From: an uncultured Oscillospiraceae bacterium
Lineage (GTDB): Bacteria > Bacillota > Clostridia > Oscillospirales > Oscillospiraceae
Reading direction: 5' to 3'
Assembly (NCBI GenBank): GCA_944387845.1
Contig: CALXGH010000017.1
Location: 1-52,814 of the forward strand
DNA length: 52,814 nt
A program made the translations under genes and the position numbers. Under the pieces are notes generated by a model, which had not been told where the DNA came from, made no database searches, and worked only from the letters and a program-made list of their open reading frames with translations. This document shows positions 51,923 to 52,814 of this stretch, one piece after another (position 1 is the stretch's first letter; the number at the start of each line of letters is the position of its first letter).

Positions 51923-52411
51923 TTAATATAGCTTTGCGCCAGCCGGAATACGTTCGTCCACCATTAGAAGATGGAGTCTCTCCTGGCCTTCTTCATGATG
52001 TACCGCAGATATGAGCATACCTTCTGAATCAATACCCATCATCTTCCTTGGAGGCAGGTTCGTAATAGCGATACATGTTCTACCTACCAGTTCTTCTGGC
52101 TCATAATACTCGTGAATACCGCTTAAAATTACTCTGTCTGTGCCGCTGCCGTCATCCAATACGAATTTGAGAAGCTTTTTACTCTTTTTAACGGCTTCAC
52201 ATTCTTTTACCTTTACCGCACGGAAATCGGACTTTGAGAATGTCTCAAAGTCAACAAAATCCTTAAACAGAGGCTCGATCTCCACCTTGGAGAAATCTAT
52301 CTTTTCCGGCTCGCCTTTTGGTGCCGGAGCAATATCTGAAACCTTTGATTTTGCGTCGTTTTCTTTTTTAGCCTCACCCAGCGGCTTCATTGTCGGGACA
52401 AAAACAACCAT
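51923..52411 (-). CDS. MetRS-type C-terminal tRNA-binding domain without catalytic core (metG fragment?)
   Basis: 162 residues. A charged linker (~8-45, EAKKENDAKSKV...) leads to an OB-fold tRNA-binding domain (~55-162): FETFSKSDFRAVKVKECEAV, KSKKLLKFVLDDG, LVGRTCIAITNLPPRKMMGI and SEGMLISAVHHEEG. This is the C-terminal domain of bacterial methionyl-tRNA synthetase (Trbp111/EMAPII type), including the pre-domain IDFSKVEIEPLFKDFVDF. No synthetase core is encoded upstream: the frame meets TGA nine codons before the ATG and the DNA beyond belongs to another gene. AGGA lies 12 bases before the ATG, a poor site. It is either a 5'-truncated metG or a free-standing Trbp-like protein. Confidence 0.75.
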   Translation of the reverse strand: MVVFVPTMKPLGEAKKENDAKSKVSDIAPAPKGEPEKIDFSKVEIEPLFKDFVDFETFSKSDFRAVKVKECEAVKKSKKLLKFVLDDGSGTDRVILSGIHEYYEPEELVGRTCIAITNLPPRKMMGIDSEGMLISAVHHEEGQERLHLLMVDERIPAGAKLY

Positions 52412-52578
52412 CTTTTCAATCTGTCCTAAATCTCCTCATATCTCACAACAGGTCTAATTATCATTTCTTGCGAAATCTTTATATCCCTATAAATTCTTGT
52501 GTTTTTTCGGTGGATTGGTGTACAAATTGGTGTAAATGGTTTATAAGCTTTTTTATTATTGTCTCCAAACATTTCATA
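52412..52578. other. Junction-like non-coding stretch between metG fragment and zinc-ribbon gene
   Basis: 167 AT-rich bases with no gene. Two direct copies of TTGGTGTA lie at 52514-52521 and 52527-52534 (plus strand), 13 bases apart. I see no promoter or terminator hairpin. The loss of the metG core on one side and an incomplete gene on the other make this a possible recombination boundary (inference). Confidence 0.35.
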
Positions 52579-52814
52579 TTAGACACACACTTTATTATAC
52601 TCATTTTTGAAATATGAGTCAAGACCTTCGAACTCGGACTGTCTCAGTTCCTTTGTCACATCAGTATAAATATTAAGTGTTGTTGATATATCAGGCTTTA
52701 GCGGATAATTCTTTTCCGACCACTCAGCAGCAATTTCAGGGCGTTGTGAAGCAAGGTCATTGAATCCTACCAAAATCTTATTATGGGAGCAATATGGGCA
52801 GCCTGTGCCGTTTG
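52579..52814 (-). CDS. Treble-clef zinc-ribbon protein (DUF4379-like), 3' part only
   Basis: The frame is open from the right edge (first full codon 52812-52810) and ends with a stop at 52579. It reads NGTGCPYCSHNKILVGFND, then the hallmark LASQRPEIAAEW and NYPLKPDISTT of the probable zinc-ribbon (treble clef) repeat family PF14311/DUF4379. After LKPDISTTLN the repeat would normally continue with a Trp/Cys-rich strand, but here it changes to an unrelated 30-residue end (KELRQSEFEGLDSYF). Such repeats occur in proteins often found in mobile or defence contexts; some carry a nuclease-like C-terminus, which is not visible here. The 5' part lies outside the window. Confidence 0.72.
   Translation of the reverse strand, partial: NGTGCPYCSHNKILVGFNDLASQRPEIAAEWSEKNYPLKPDISTTLNIYTDVTKELRQSEFEGLDSYFKNEYNKVCV

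Noticed and set aside
1..52814. CRISPR arrays, tRNA or rRNA genes, complete insertion sequences
   Set aside because: No regularly spaced repeats, no cloverleaf-like segments, no rRNA-like stretches and no transposase reading frames were recognised by reading both strands.

Overview
The window looks like ordinary chromosome from an anaerobic, low-to-mid GC Firmicute of the class Clostridia. The signs are purine-rich Shine-Dalgarno sites, frequent TTG/GTG starts, folate-dependent TrmFO, the plsX-acpP-rnc-smc-ftsY gene order, a BadF/HgdC-type 2-hydroxyacyl-CoA dehydratase activase, an LCP wall-assembly protein and abundant short stem + T-run terminators. Family or genus cannot be fixed from the sequence alone. 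No rRNA, tRNA, CRISPR array or complete mobile element is seen.

Layout. (1) 1-2129 (+): 3' part of thiI, then cinA. (2) 2214-5275 (-): an OmpR-type response regulator with its membrane histidine kinase, and a small zinc-ribbon/TM2 membrane protein. (3) 5453-11934 (+): a complete phosphate operon pstS-pstC-pstA-pstB-phoU-phoP/B-like-phoR-like, mostly with start/stop overlaps, behind phased TTTACA repeats that look like Pho boxes. (4) 12073-14919 (-): a PepD-type dipeptidase and a DUF3798 substrate-binding-like lipoprotein. (5) 15363-19539 (+): a two-gene activase/dehydratase-like unit. (6) 19581-21442 (+): a Na+/phosphate cotransporter behind a second phased TTTACA array, with a leader that contains a short reading frame followed directly by an intrinsic terminator. 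(7) 21573-27612 (+): mnmG, rpsO, pnp and an M16 peptidase. (8) 47481 down to 27756 (-): about 19.7 kb of co-directional housekeeping genes: SpoU methylase-dprA-topA-trmFO-plsX-acpP-rnc-radical SAM-smc-ftsY-rdgB-yhbY-nadD/yqeK-LCP-rsfS-leuS, then rpsU with its own consensus promoter. (9) 48374 down to 47721, then 49978 to 51347 and to the right edge (-): transaldolase, an M20 amidohydrolase, mannose-6-phosphate isomerase, a GNAT protein, a MetRS-type C-terminal tRNA-binding domain without a catalytic core, and the 3' end of a treble-clef zinc-ribbon gene.

How it fits together. The phosphate genes form a closed circuit. The ABC importer, its PhoU brake and its own two-component system share one transcript, and the low-affinity Na+/Pi transporter 8 kb away carries the same type of operator array. 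The long minus-strand block links DNA topology and segregation (topA, smc), membrane lipid synthesis (plsX, acpP), membrane targeting (ftsY), RNA processing (rnc), NAD synthesis (nadD), ribosome maturation (yhbY, rsfS) and translation (leuS). pnp and rnc are both present, and the pnp leader folds into a long stem of the kind RNase III cuts in other bacteria.

Nothing here is clearly a new biological system. The best candidates for a second look are the nptA leader (Pho array + short ORF + terminator), the activase with two internal HgdC-like halves and a separate C-terminal partner, the right-edge junction with a metG fragment, and the charged C-terminal tail on the first histidine kinase. Start sites were moved from the longest frame where a Shine-Dalgarno site decided it; those choices are stated per gene.
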